From the NCBI GenBank assembly GCA_030407085.1, contig CM059586.1:102995501-103059500 (forward strand): a DNA stretch of 64,000 nt, in the 5' to 3' direction. Of this stretch, positions 24,212 through 34,917 are shown one piece after another (the stretch's first letter is position 1; the number at the start of each line of letters is the position of its first letter). Source of the DNA: Trichopria drosophilae. Taxonomy: Eukaryota; Arthropoda; Insecta; Hymenoptera; Diapriidae. The translations under genes were made by a program, and so were the position numbers. The notes beneath the pieces are model-generated. The model was not told the origin of the DNA. It did no database searches and was given only the letters and a program-made list of their open reading frames with translations.

Positions 24212-24358
24212 GGTTGCGTGTCGACGAATCGACAAATTAAAAAGCCGACAGGCCAAAAAGCCGACCATCGATGTGCCTAATTTTTATCTGTTGGCTTTTC
24301 GATGTTCAGTTTGTTGACCTGTCGGCTTTTTGATTTGTCGGTTTTTCGACCCACACCA
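24212..24358. mobile_element. modular foldback copy inserted in the reverse transcriptase
   Basis: A 147-bp copy. The left arm has CGACAAATTAAAAAGCCGAC units and the right arm has GTCGGCTTTTTGATTTGTCG. The ends read GGTTGCGTGTCG and CGACCCACACCA. It lies between exact 8-bp duplications (AATGACAT), just after the catalytic aspartate codon of the Penelope-like element. This is the cleanest boundary definition for the family in this window. Confidence 0.9.
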
Positions 24359-25011
24359 AATGACATCATATTCTCATACTCAAGTGTCAAAGAGGATACA
24401 ATATTACCATCGTTCAACAACCTTCCCAAAATCAAAAGTTTTACAAATCGTATTACTTTCACACAAGAACTCCAAGTAAATAATATGATTAATTCTCTTG
24501 ATTTAAAACTCATTAGAAAATAAAGCAGATATTTAGACTAGATTGGTATCATAAAAATCTGGTTGATATATCAATTTTCATTCAAACCACATTTTAAAAT
24601 TCAAAATAAGTATTACTCATAGACTAATTAACAGAGTCATAAAATTATCTGAGACATTCGTTTCAGACAAAAAAACCTAAATGTAGTGAAACATATTATG
24701 CAAAAATGATAATCTAATCCAAATTATCGAGAATTGTTTATGTAAAAAAGTTCATGAATTTTACAATACCCTATGTAGAATAATGAAACCGAAATTATAA
24801 AAACATCTGTTGTACCATATCTATATGGAGTCATTGAAAAAATAAAATCGATAATGAAAAAGGAAAAGTTTATAAACTCATAATTAATAACAATGTGTTT
24901 ACTAAAAAATAGTAATGTTATATATAAAAGCTCTTGACTTTATTGTGACAAAGTATACAGTGGAGAAACTATTCGTTGTTTAGAAACACGATTAAAAGAA
25001 CACGAAAAAAA

Positions 25012-25323
25012 CGGTGCGGGTCGAAAAAGCGACTAATCAAAAAACCGACAGGTAAAAAACCGACAATCGCAAAACCGAAAAAAATGTTCAAAAATTGTTT
25101 CTCCGCCTGTCGATGTGTCTATTTGTTTATGTGTCGGCGGTTAACTATCGTTTTTTTGACCTGCCGCCGTTTTTGGCAGTTGGTCATTCGAGGTATCGAT
25201 TTTTTGACTGTCGATATTATGAAAATTCGGTTTTTTTACTGTCGACTTTTTTCTTGTCGGTTGTTTGAATATCCGTTTTTTTTACTGTGGGCTTTTCGAT
25301 TTGTCGGTTTTTGGACCTGCACT
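25012..25323. mobile_element. modular foldback copy inserted in the GIY-YIG domain
   Basis: A 312-bp copy that starts CGGTGCGGGTCG and ends GGACCTGCACT. The left arm is short (about four units) and the right arm long, in GTCGG orientation, so the copy is asymmetric. A central segment resembling CTGTCGATGTGTCTATTTGT is shared with other copies. CGAAAAAAA flanks both sides (25003-25011 and 25324-25332). Removing the insert and one flank joins EHEK to NIQGKKEAYTDL in frame. Confidence 0.85.
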
Positions 25324-25480
25324 CGAAAAAAATATACAAGGAAAAAAGGAAGCATACACAGATCTCACAATGCATTGTATCAATACGAGTAATAATTTTG
25401 ACTACAATAATACAAAAATCCTGACCATCGAAGAAATACTTGAGGAGTAGCAAATAAGATCATTTATGGTAAGAACTATT

Positions 25481-25689
25481 TTTTTTAAATCCTGCATATT
25501 GTATGTTATAAGCCCTTTCATTATTGTTCTATTTTAATATATCCTGACAATAAACAATTGTATTGAAAAGAACATGTTAGTCATAAAAAATCGGATTATT
25601 AGGTCAACAAATATTGATTTTACAATGAAGTTTCTGAATTTGGTACATCCAAACTTGAACTTTCGAAAAAATCGTCATGGAGATAATAT
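25481..25689. other. AT-rich spacer
   Basis: Sequence 3' of the Penelope-like remnant; may include its degraded tail but shows no motif. Confidence 0.4.
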
Positions 25690-26110
25690 CGATTGGGAGC
25701 ACTCAAAGTTGGCGAAATTTCGCGCCTTTGTGATCGAGCCGGCATTTACGGAGGAATTAGGAAAGTGTAGCTACGTGTCGATATCAATTGACGAGCCAGC
25801 CGCCGATGCTCTCAACGCAGCTTAGACAGGCTTCGCTATGCACTCGTCTACGTGTGTCCATGTACACGTACACGTACATGTCCAGGGACTAGTGTTGGAA
25901 AGGTACACGACAAAACCTTCACGAATGCATGCGCGTTCGCGCATAACCGAACGAGACTATACTAGAGGGCCGCGCGTGCATGCACTCAGCCAGGAAGATC
26001 AAGGCGAGCCGATAAAACCGGAAGCGGCTAAAGTGCACAATGTCCAATAATTACGTAGCGACCGATCCATGAAAGTGACGTAAGGAGTTTCGAAAGGCAT
26101 CCGCGAAACA
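25690..26110. promoter_or_regulatory. CpG-rich island with (GTACAC)n core
   Basis: GC and CpG rise sharply between AT-rich flanks. It includes CATGTACACGTACACGTACA (25859-25878) and words such as GCATGCGCGTTCGCGC and GGCCGCGCGTGCATGC. Two open frames (to 25825 and 25838-26050) are compositional. Candidate regulatory DNA of the same type as the other islands. Confidence 0.35.
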
Positions 26111-26620
26111 TGAAAATTATTCGGTGCTAGTTACCTCTCGATTTTCGCGGATTAACTTTCAAAAATTTCCCGAGGGAACTGCGTCGAATATCGCTACGAT
26201 CCGATTTATTACCTTAATATCGAAAATGCATTATCCGGAGCACCGGAATTATGTGGGGATTTATCAATTATGCAGAATCGTCTATTCAGATAAAAGTTAT
26301 TTACATTAATTTAACCATTCACCCCTTAGAGAGCCAAAAATCGCTTAGAGGCATCAAAAAATGAAATTTTTGTACTCATTTTTTTAAAATGTAAATTGCT
26401 TGTAAATTTATGTGTAAAGGTTATTGATCTCTCATAATACAATTCTGCATCCAACAATATTATATTCAAAATGGCGGATACAATATAGCTAAGTTTTTGA
26501 GATATTTCCACAAAATTATAATAGGAGTTTTAGAAGCCACTAGTTAGAGATCTATAAACCGGTTGGAATACAAAGGCAGGAAGCCGATGAAAATGCGAGA
26601 ATGACTGCATTTTAGGTTCA
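26111..26620. other. AT-rich spacer
   Basis: Falls from the island into AT-rich DNA; no feature recognised beyond a TTCAAAATGGCGGAT word near 26466 that resembles the repeat in the next entry. Confidence 0.45.
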
Positions 26621-26624
26621 ACAC

Positions 26625-27782
26625 TGCAAAAAAGGTTAAGGTCTTATTTTGAGACACTTTCGTCCTCACTTTTAACCCTTTCCGACACACATTTTTCTGG
26701 TGAACCAGTTTTCATAAAACTGGGTACTCGGTGATTTTTGGGGTCGCTGATCACGAATCTGAACTCACATTTTACAAATTCAATATGGCCGATCAAAAAT
26801 ATAATCTCAATCAGGTAATTTTTTACATTTCTATCGGCCATATTGAGTTTTTAAAATCTGAGTTGAGATTCCTAATCAGCGACTTCAAGAACCTCTTAGT
26901 TCCCAGTTTAATCTCGATCAAGTAATTTTTACGTTTTGATCGGCCATATTGAATCCGCTATTTTGAATTTTCAAAATCTGAGTACAAATTCGTAAACAGC
27001 AACCTGAAAAACCCATGAATACCCAGTTTCATCTCGATCCAATTGAACATTTGCCAGCGACTGCGTTTTTTCTATAAAAATGACGATTTTTAGTTGTTTA
27101 TTTGTTTATAAACCATAACGTTAAATAAATATTGACTTAAATGCAATGTTATGGATTCCTTCAACTCTCACTTACATTGGATTTAAAAAAATCCGAGCGC
27201 AAATGCATTATTTTATCTTTAAAAACTCAAATTTTCAACTGGGTTCCGGTGGCTAATTAATATATTAGCGTTTATTTACGTTTTTGGGTGTGTTATAGAG
27301 AGACATTATAAATTACTTCTTTTGAGACGCTAGAAGTGTCTTCAATCGCAATCTGAATGTATTGCTCGATAATTAATACATAACCTAAAAGTGTTAACTA
27401 TGTTCTTTCACTTTCAAATTGATTTTTTGCATCTTTCATTCGTGCAACAGTGCATAATTTGTTCACCCATATCGGATTTACGAAGGCAATAATGAACCGT
27501 TGGAATCACATTACTGAACAACCGCGCATTAACAGAATAGATTATGTAGCTTTTATCGAGACGTCGTAGCTTTGAATTGTTAGGTGCCGAATATTCACAA
27601 AGATACTCGAATGGGAAATGTGTCTTCGATTTGCAAGTGTCTCAGCGCGTAAAGGTCTTAAATTAACTAAAATGACTTAAATGTAGACATGTTTACAGTC
27701 TTAAGATTATAAGACACAAAAAAAGTTTGATGTGTCCAATGTCTTCAAATAAGACATTTAGAAGACACGAGTTTTTGCAGTG
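26625..27782. mobile_element. possible 1.16-kb element with CACTGCAAAAA ends
   Basis: The left end CACTGCAAAAAAGGTTAAGG (26625) and the complement of the right end CACTGCAAAAACTCGTGTC (to 27782) match in their first 11 bases. Both are followed by GTCTTATTT..GAGACA-type sequence. No clear target duplication is present. The interior carries the tandem repeat at 26640-27060 and GTCTTAAAT-like sub-repeats at 27650-27770. Element status is likely; the boundaries are less certain. Confidence 0.5.
26640..27060. repeat. tandem and inverted repeat with ATGGCCGATC / ACTGGGTAC words
   Basis: One unit in plus orientation (ACTGGGTACTCGGTGATTTT, then GTCGCTGATCACGAATCTGA, then TTCAATATGGCCGATC) meets two units in the opposite orientation near 26820, with a period of about 120-125 bp. 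Related single units occur near 28085-28180, 30600-30740, 61550-61590, 61850-61890 and 62815-62990. The family gives spurious short open frames such as ISDPKNHRVPSFMKT. I recall similar ISDP-type repeats in insect genomes; function unknown. Confidence 0.7.
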
Positions 27783-28198
27783 AACTTGTTACTGCAACGA
27801 ATCTAATTATATAAATCAGTGAGTTACTTTAGCCGCGGATATGGATTTTGGGGTTCTTCGCCACCTAACGGTGATTTTTGCTACTATTTGATGAACATTG
27901 TAAAATACGTTGATAAATGCTAAGCAAAATGGAAAACACTGTTCTCAATGGTTGGTGGCACTCTCTACACTGTTTTTAAGTAATAATGATAAAACTGACA
28001 TTATTTGATCAGATAAAACATAAATAATGCTAAAAAACACGCTATCGGCTAAAAGGTTTTTTATACTTCCTATCCAAATGCTCGAACATTTTTATGTTCG
28101 ATTTTGAAGCCGCTCATTATGAATCTGAAATAAGAATTACAAAATGCAAAATGGTGGATTGTATATGACGGACTAAAATTCATAAAGGTAATGAATGA
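27783..28198. other. AT-rich spacer
   Basis: Contains one diverged ATGGTGGATTG..-type unit near 28140; otherwise nothing. Confidence 0.4.
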
Positions 28199-28330
28199 AT
28201 GTCAATACGGGGTCATTGAACTAATATGTAAACAATAATATGTCAATACTATATAACAGATTTTGAAAGTATAAATGTTTACTTTGAAAAGAACAGAATG
28301 TATCAATATGACATGAATAAAATTAGCTCT
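28199..28330 (+). repeat. partial copy of the 14.7-kb MITE arm
   Basis: GGGGTCATTGAAC, then TAATATGTAAACAATAATAT and GTCAATACTATATAACAGAT, match the arm of the element at 14737-15386 with small deletions. Only one arm is present. Confidence 0.65.
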
Positions 28331-28599
28331 GATTTTGGAGTTTAATGCATGAAAATGTTGTAAAGCTGCATCTAATTCTTAATCAAAAGATTATAGCCCT
28401 CTTCAGACAAAAATATATGGTAAAAAAAGTTATGTGACACGCATTCGAAAATCTTGGTAAAACGATACTATCTTGTGATATGAGTCGAAAAAAACTGCGA
28501 AAATATGCATTTTTCTCCATTATTCGCTTGTATCAGCCGACATATTCAAATATGATCAGGGTGCTCTAATAAAAATGATCTTTTAGAAAATAAACGAAA

Positions 28600-29160
28600 A
28601 GTTTGTCATAACACTTATTATATTAAGTCACTTTCAAGCTCTACAATTCATCACTTAGGCGCTTTGAAAAATGAATATTTCTTTTGCTACAGTCATAAAA
28701 AGGGTAAAAATTTCCATTTTTTGCGACTTTTCGTGTTTATCTCATTTTGATAAACAGCTAATGAAACAACACTACGATAAAGTCCTAATGCGATGCCAAT
28801 CGATAAAAATTGGGCCCGAAAGGAGCCTCTGAAATTCCCGGAATTGTAAAAAAAAAACGTTTGCGAATTTCAAGCCGTTTTCCGCCAATATTCTGAGATT
28901 AAGAGACTCCTTTTGGGCTCAATTTTCATCGAATCTCATTAGATTATGATTTAAATTGTGCATTTTTTAAGGGCAACAATTTCCTTCTAGCTGTATTTCA
29001 TTAATTATTTATTGAAATGAGATAAACCCGAAAAAACAACAAAATTTGAATTGTTTATACTCATTTTATGATTATAGCATGAGAAATATTTATTTTAAGT
29101 CAAAGATTTTCCGAGATGAATTGTAGAGGTTGAAAGTGACTTTAAAATGAGCCTAATTTT
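28600..29160. mobile_element. 560-bp palindromic foldback element
   Basis: The left half (about 28625-28830) and right half (about 28905-29145) are inverted copies. Examples are AAGTCACTTTCAAGCTCTAC against its complement near 29125, GTTTATCTCATTT near 28735 against its complement near 29020, and CGATAAAAATTGGGCCCGAA near the centre against its complement at 28910. No terminal motif or target duplication is certain. Confidence 0.75.
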
Positions 29161-30133
29161 GTAAAGAAAACCTCAAAAAATCAATAACCATTTTTAATGT
29201 TTTTGTGTCGTAAAAAAATGTTTGTTGGAATTTAGCAAAATGCAGATTAAAGTGCTATTCACCAGGTTTATAGTGCGTTTCTATTCATTCAGATGCAATT
29301 TTTTATCGAGTTATTAAAGTTTTTAGCAAGATATCAATATGATTTTTGTACATTTACTAAATTTGTAATTGTACGAAAATAATTAACAAAATGAGGCCCA
29401 CCTTCTTGCTTCAGAATTGTTCCATCATGTGATGATTTTCAGATACAATTTTTGAGATACAGTTTGTTACAATTTTTAATAAGTTTTGGGATATCTTAGT
29501 CCAAAAGTGTAAACAAATCTTAATCGCGTCTTAATGAAATACAACGATGACTCAAACAAATTGAAACGGATTTATTAAACGAGCATGTGAAATCCGATTA
29601 ATAGTACATCAATTTGCATTTTCCTAAATTGCGAACAAAAGTTTTCTTCGGTCAGAAAAATGCTATTTTTTGCACTTTTAGGTTATGATATCTCAAAATC
29701 TTAACGTGATAGAATAATTCTGCTGCCAGATTTAGATTCAGAGCATCAAAAACATTTGGAAAATTATAGTCCTGTTTCGGGGTATGGAGTTCAGCATCAT
29801 TTTGTCGGCCTGTGTAATCAAAATTAGCTGACAAGAAATGCAAGTCTTTACTATGGGTCAACATTTATTTCACTTAATATAATGTTTCTTTCAATAATAA
29901 AATAATATTATCCGGCTCCATTAATTTAGTTTACATTTATATTTAGCGAAATTAAACCCCTGGTACTAAGTTTTACTTTCTAATAATGAAACTTGATTCA
30001 ATAGGTCCAGGCAGTACGTTGCTTTTTTGGGAAAATAATATTTACAGAACAAATTAAAAAATGTGTGAGTCAAGGGTTGTATCACTAGTAAAATTGTAGT
30101 CAAATCAGGTGTTCCTCAAGAGTCTTAACTTTG
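29161..30133. other. AT-rich stretch
   Basis: A minus-strand frame at 29652-29864 (70 codons) has a slightly non-random look but no recognised domain. It may be a decayed repeat. No other feature. Confidence 0.4.
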
Positions 30134-30340
30134 CACGGAAAAATGAAATAGAAAACTATGAAGTTGAAATGAAGTTGGAACTATAGATAGTATGATAAGA
30201 CACAGCCATCGAGTTTAGTTATTTTACTATCTAAATAGTTACCTCGATAAATTAAGTACCCAATATTACTACTTAAATAGAAAAATCAACTAGAAAACGT
30301 ACAGATCCTGCTATTTAGATAGTAAAACCATTGTTTGTCA
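30134..30340. mobile_element. truncated short MITE (CACGGAAAAA family)
   Basis: Starts CACGGAAAAATGAAATAG and contains TTTTACTATCTAAATAGTTA and its inverted form CTATTTAGATAGTAAAA, as do the elements at 52853, 55482 and 60961. The right CGTG end is missing. Confidence 0.6.
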
Positions 30341-31343
30341 ATTGATTGATTATGACGCGGTAGTGGCAGTGCATTCTCACAAAAATTTGGAGTTTTTGGA
30401 GAATTATGGACATAACATTATTGTTTGGTGATAACAAACATTGAAATTCGAACCGATGACTAAAGAGAATTTCGGAACTTATTATTTATATTGTATATTA
30501 TATTATTTAAAAAAAGGAAGCAGAATTTTTAAAAGAAATTGACGGGTTAAACTAATAGCCATTATTAATGGAAATTATTACTTTTAATTAAGTTTTAGAA
30601 ATTCAAAATGGCAGTTCGTATAAGACCGACAAACATGTCGGAAAACTATAATTTTTTCTTTGGTATGTACTGGTTTTTATGGTCGTTGATTATGAACCAG
30701 ATGTCCGATTTTCAAAATTCAACATGGCAAATCCAATATGGCTATCTGAAATTTTGAAAAACGATCTTCTGTCAAATTTTTAGAATTCATAATTACAGCA
30801 CTAATAAAGCAGACAAAAATAAACACAAAAATATATTTTAACAAACATGTTATCTTTTTATTTTTCGGGGGTTTTTGGAAAGTCTTTTGATGTTTCCATT
30901 TTTTTTTTTCTTTAGTAGGTCAGAAATTTCACCATTTTGAGTTTTGAAAAATGGTTACCGGACCCGTAATCCACGAAATCCTTGAAAAATAGTTAGAAAA
31001 ATTCATGACTAAAAGGATTAATAACAATTTCAATACCGATAAGAAGATTAGATAGTAGCTGTTCTAAACCTTCAAGAATATATTTCTTTTTGTACTTCAA
31101 ACACATTCGAATGCAATATTGTTCGCTTACCAAGTACGCAAAGTTATTATCATGTCATAAAACTTGACTAAAATTTCGTTCCATGGAATTTGAATAACGA
31201 ACAATTCATGGTAACCCAGTTTCCATGTTCTAGAGTAGCAAAACTTACTTAGAACCGCTTTACACGAATAATGGCGCTACTCCCGCTCCAATTAATCAAT
31301 TTCAAAATTTATCGATCAAATTTTTCGAAACAGGAATAATTTA
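30341..31343. other. AT-rich stretch
   Basis: Includes ATGGCAGTTC- and ATGGCAAATCC-type units (30605-30740) related to the 26.6-kb repeat, and a poly-T tract near 30901. No gene. Confidence 0.45.
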
Positions 31344-31720
31344 CACAGAAAAATAAGTCATAAAATTGTTACATCTCAAATTCATCATCAGCTGAAGCTA
31401 AATTTAAGCCCGAAATTGCGTTAATTTTCTTAAAATCAGTCAGTGATTTGGCTTAAAGTCTTACTTTCAGTGAGCAAAACTGACTTTTAAATGATATTTT
31501 GGCTTAAAATAAGATTTATCGAGCTTATGGCATCTAAGTTAGACGAATCTTATTTCAAACCAAAATATCGGCTGAAAGTCAGTTTTGTTGACTGAAAGTA
31601 AGACTTTAAGCCTAAATATTGACTGAATTTAAGAAAATTAACGCAATTTTGTGCTTAAATTTAGCTTCACCTGATGATGAATTTAAGTTGAAACAATTTT
31701 AAGACTTATTTTTTTCTGTG
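31344..31720. mobile_element. 377-bp palindromic TA-flanked MITE
   Basis: Starts CACAGAAAAATAAGTC and ends GACTTATTTTTTTCTGTG, with TA on each side (31342-31343 and 31721-31722). The full length folds back: TTCATCATCAGCTGAAGCTA pairs with the complement near 31670, and TTTGGCTTAAAGTCTTACTT with the complement near 31595. It encodes nothing. Confidence 0.9.
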
Positions 31721-31924
31721 TAATAATTCTTACTGAAACTGCGCAAAATTGAGATTTTTGGAAAGTTAATAAACATGGAAAAATACCGAAAGACAATGGA
31801 ACATAAATTTTTATTATTGCTCTACACGTTGAAACGAATATACTTAAGTACAGGCTTGTATTGGGCAAAGTTCTCACGATAAATGAGCCTGATAAGCCGA
31901 CAAAGAAACGTAAACAAACAAACA

Positions 31925-32300
31925 CCAGAGAATCGCAATAGAGACGTTGAAAATATATGAATTTACACCCCCCAAACACCGAAAACACGCGAAGAAACTC
32001 ATCGAAACGTTTCTCGCACGAATGCGGGGGATGTGCGAGAACACGCGACGCACGCCCCGTCACGCCAACGGCACGTATGCTCACGTATACGAGATGAGTG
32101 ATCGCATTCGAGATATCAGTCTCTAAGGATTTACCGTATATTATACCAAGGCGGCATATAATACAGTAAGTATCCTTATGCAAGTAGCATTATTCAATTC
32201 CGCGTCTCAAGGTTCTGCGCTCGTTACATTCCGCCTTTTACGAGAGAGACGTGTATATAAGTTTCGCCGTGAGCGATGCAGGTGCACAAGGAACTTTGCT
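31925..32300 (+). promoter_or_regulatory. CpG-rich island with a TATA-like box
   Basis: GC-rich words such as GCGACGCACGCCCCGTCACG precede TATATAA at 32254-32260 (GTGTATATAAGTTTCG). A start would be expected near 32285. No strong splice donor follows within 100 bases, and no coding frame. Treated as a weak candidate core promoter. Confidence 0.3.
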
Positions 32301-32770
32301 AACTGAATGCATTTCCGTAAAAGGATGCTAATTATGCCCCAGAATTATTACCAGGATTGACAACTCTCGTAAAAATGAGTTCCCGCCAACTTTGTTACTT
32401 TGAAAGCGCTTAAAAGCGCAACATTTCGGCTGGGACTTGACTTTTGGATTGTTTCAAACTTTGGACTTTTCTTGTTTAATGTTTTAAACATTAAATAACT
32501 CTGGGGTTTTAAAGGTTTGTTTGGCTACTCCGCTTTTAGGTTGGTGCGACATCTAGTAGTCGAATCTGTAGTGACAACATTTTCAATTTTATGAATGTCT
32601 ATTGAATATTCCTGATGTAATTTTCAAAGGAATAATACAACCCCATATGACGAAAAAGTCTTTATCTGTCCTTTACAAATAAAAATAGATGTTATTGATA
32701 AATTAATTTTCTTACTTTAGCAACAATAATGCCGTTAGTTTGTAGTCCTGAAATTCATTCCTGGACAAGG
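32301..32770. other. AT-rich spacer
   Basis: No coding potential. Short inverted word AATGTTTTAAACATT near 32480 only. Confidence 0.45.
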
Positions 32771-32966
32771 GTGCGGGTCAAAAAGCTGACAGATCAAAAA
32801 ACCGACAATCGAAATACCGACAGTTAAAAAACCGACATTTAAAACATCGACTGTTCGCATTTTTATACGTTTCGCCTTTTTTACTGTTGCCTTTTCGATC
32901 GTTGGCTTTATAATTATCGGTTTTTTGACCTGTAGGTTTTATAACTTTCGTTTTTTCGACCCGCAC
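32771..32966. mobile_element. modular foldback copy
   Basis: Starts GTGCGGGTCAAAAAGC and ends TTTTTTCGACCCGCAC. Left-arm units are AAAAACCGACAATCG, AAATACCGACAGTT and AAAAACCGACATTT; the right arm has the complementary series. No convincing target duplication. Confidence 0.85.
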
Positions 32967-33384
32967 ACTAAATTCTAAAATTTCCATACGTTACCGACCA
33001 TTTCTTGTGTATTAACGAATTTGACCACATTTCACCACTTGCGAGAGTGGCGCCGAACGCGATACTATTCTGCGCCACCGTACGGTGAACGGCCGCACCT
33101 ACTGCGTCACTTAACGAGTTCCTAATAGTTTCTAATGAAAATCAGCTTTTCCGTTTGAGGTAAAGTAACAATTTCATTTGAACACCTTCAGTAATATACA
33201 CGTAATTTGTTAAAAAATGACACATCTAAGTAATTACACAAAAAAATAAATAATTTTGAAACAAATACTAAACACTTATGTAAGAATGTTACCAATAACG
33301 AAGCACAAACGCATATCAGTGGAAATCGTTCAAACGGCGAACGATACTCGATGTTTTTTTTTATGTAATTGAAACTCGGGTGTA
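32967..33384. other. spacer with a small CpG-rich patch
   Basis: The patch at about 33040-33125 contains GCGCCGAACGCGATAC and GCGCCACCGTACGG words. The rest is AT-rich. A 112-codon minus-strand frame over 33188-33526 is unfamiliar and judged compositional. Confidence 0.35.
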
Positions 33385-33665
33385 TTGGCTCGTATTCTAT
33401 CTCTCGAGGGCCTTGCAGATTGTAGTCATTTGACGCAGAGAATGATATCGCATACGTATAATATTGTCGCCGCAATGCCAACTGCCTCGCATCCCTCGGA
33501 AGTTTCTGCATTCTGTGGCCTTTCACAAAACGAACGAAAGCGGCGCCTCGTTACTCAAGGACGATGACATAAATGTGAGGCATTCGCGTAAAAAGCCGAC
33601 CACTCTATAAGCCTCCTGATATAAATTCCGAGGGACTAATATCAGCCGCGTGGACCACGAAACCT
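33385..33665. promoter_or_regulatory. CpG-rich island
   Basis: GC-richer than its flanks, open on both strands for 60 or more codons, no recognised domain. A single AAAAAGCCGAC unit near 33590 resembles the modular foldback family. Candidate regulatory patch only. Confidence 0.3.
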
Positions 33666-33974
33666 AGCACCGACGAATTCCATATTTTTTTTTTTTTGAA
33701 AATCGATATTTTTCGTTGTCAAAGTTTGATGTACTGCGTGAAGCGGGTGAACGATACCATTTTATTAGAGGCGTTATATTTTTCCCTCATATCTGCCTTT
33801 TTCATAGGGATTTTAACGACAATTTTTTTTCAATAATCCATATGTGTATTGTATGGTTATTTTGTGAAATATATTGCAAATAGATAAAACTCTAATCTTC
33901 ATACTGTACTATTAACGTAAAAATTGATATATCGGTGGTAGAACCTCGATTTAACGACCACAGTATACTTTGTG

Positions 33975-34309
33975 GTGCTGGTCGAAAAACCAACATGTCA
34001 TAAAGCCGACTATTTGAACAATCGACATTGAAAAAGCCGACACGTCAAAAAGCTGACGAAAAAAAAACGAATTGTCATAATACCTACAGTAAAAAAACCA
34101 ACAATCAAAATATTGACATTCAAAAAGCCGATAGGCAAAAAGCTGACACATAATATAGACACATAGACAAGGGGGCAGTAATTTTTTAAATTTCGGTTTT
34201 TTGACGTCGGTTTTTCGATTGTCAGTTTTTTAACCTGTCGGCTTTTGGGTTTGTCGGTTTTTTAACCTGTCGGCTTTTGGGTTTGTCGGTTTTATTAATG
34301 GGTCTACAC
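33975..34309. mobile_element. modular foldback copy, long left arm
   Basis: Left-arm units run from GTGCTGGTCGAAAAACCAAC to about 34140, then a conserved core (GACACATAATATAGACACAT). The right arm contains two near-identical copies of TTAACCTGTCGGCTTTTGGG about 38 bp apart. The right terminus is degraded. About 335 bp. Confidence 0.8.
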
Positions 34310-34460
34310 CCATTTTTTTGACACAAGGTGTACATAATTATTCTGTAGATTCAATTTCGAAGACGTTGTGCTAAGTATTTTTGTATGTCCACAGCTGGAA
34401 GGGACATCGTGGAATAAAGACAAAATGGTACCAAATATTCTTAGCTGTCGCGTCGTTCAG

Positions 34461-34673
34461 TTGCGGGTCGAAAATCTGACAAATTAAAAAACCGACAGGT
34501 CAAAAAACCGATAGGTCAAAAAACCGACAGTCCAAAAACCGACCGCCGAAAAGCCGACATTCAAAACACCGACATTCAGAAAACCGACACACCAATAAAT
34601 GATTGTCTACTTGTTGGTGTCGGTTTTTTTACCTGTCTGCTTTTTGATTTGTCGGTTTTTCGACCCGCACCCC
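34461..34673. mobile_element. modular foldback copy with imperfect flanking duplication
   Basis: Starts TTGCGGGTCGAAAATC and ends TTTTTCGACCCGCACCCC. It is flanked by GTCGTTCAG (34452-34460) and ATCGTTCAA (34674-34682), which share the 7-base core TCGTTCA. That fits the 8-9-bp duplications of the copies at 24.2 and 25.0 kb. Left-arm units are very regular (AAAAAACCGACAGGTC and similar). Confidence 0.85.
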
Positions 34674-34917
34674 ATCGTTCAAGACCTATTAATTATTTCG
34701 ATTACCTTCATTATCGTTTTTCAACGTTACTTTCTTTCATTACAATTTTTTTCATATGTTTCATACATAATTATTTATTGAAAAATAAATTTATACAATT
34801 TCATAATTACTTCTAACTAATTATTTCCTGCTTCACGTTCGTTGTGTCATACTTTCAACGTGAATGTCAAATGAATTACCAGAATAAAAAAACTATTACA
34901 CTGAGTAGCTATGGTTT

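Larger units (their letters stand above)
23850..25480 (+). pseudogene. Penelope-like element: reverse transcriptase and GIY-YIG endonuclease remnant
   Basis: Landmarks of the Penelope-like polyprotein appear in order. They are TLMSLDLGSLYT (23917-23952, the SLDVxSLFT region), WAEINHITSFPLKEF (about 23981-24027), YGLTMGSPLSSVLANLVIE (24094-24150), a catalytic box reading RYIND (24195-24209), an ILPSFNN..LDLKLIRK segment (24400-24523), a DWYHK motif (about 24541), and a GIY-YIG half reading VIYK..VYSGETIRCLETRLKEHEK (24917-25010). It continues as an LTMHCINTSNNFDYNN segment (about 25363-25410). At least three frameshifts and several stops mark it as dead, and the catalytic YVDD is altered to YIND. 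Two small foldback elements (24212-24358, 25012-25323) interrupt it. These elements copy themselves through RNA; this copy is truncated at the 5' side. Confidence 0.9.

Noticed and set aside
32004..32013. Heat-shock element GAAACGTTTC
   Set aside because: The spacing between GAA and TTC does not fit the standard heat-shock element.
31683..32183. 166-codon minus-strand open frame, the longest in the window
   Set aside because: It runs from a MITE arm into a CpG-rich island, has no recognisable domain, and its openness follows from composition.
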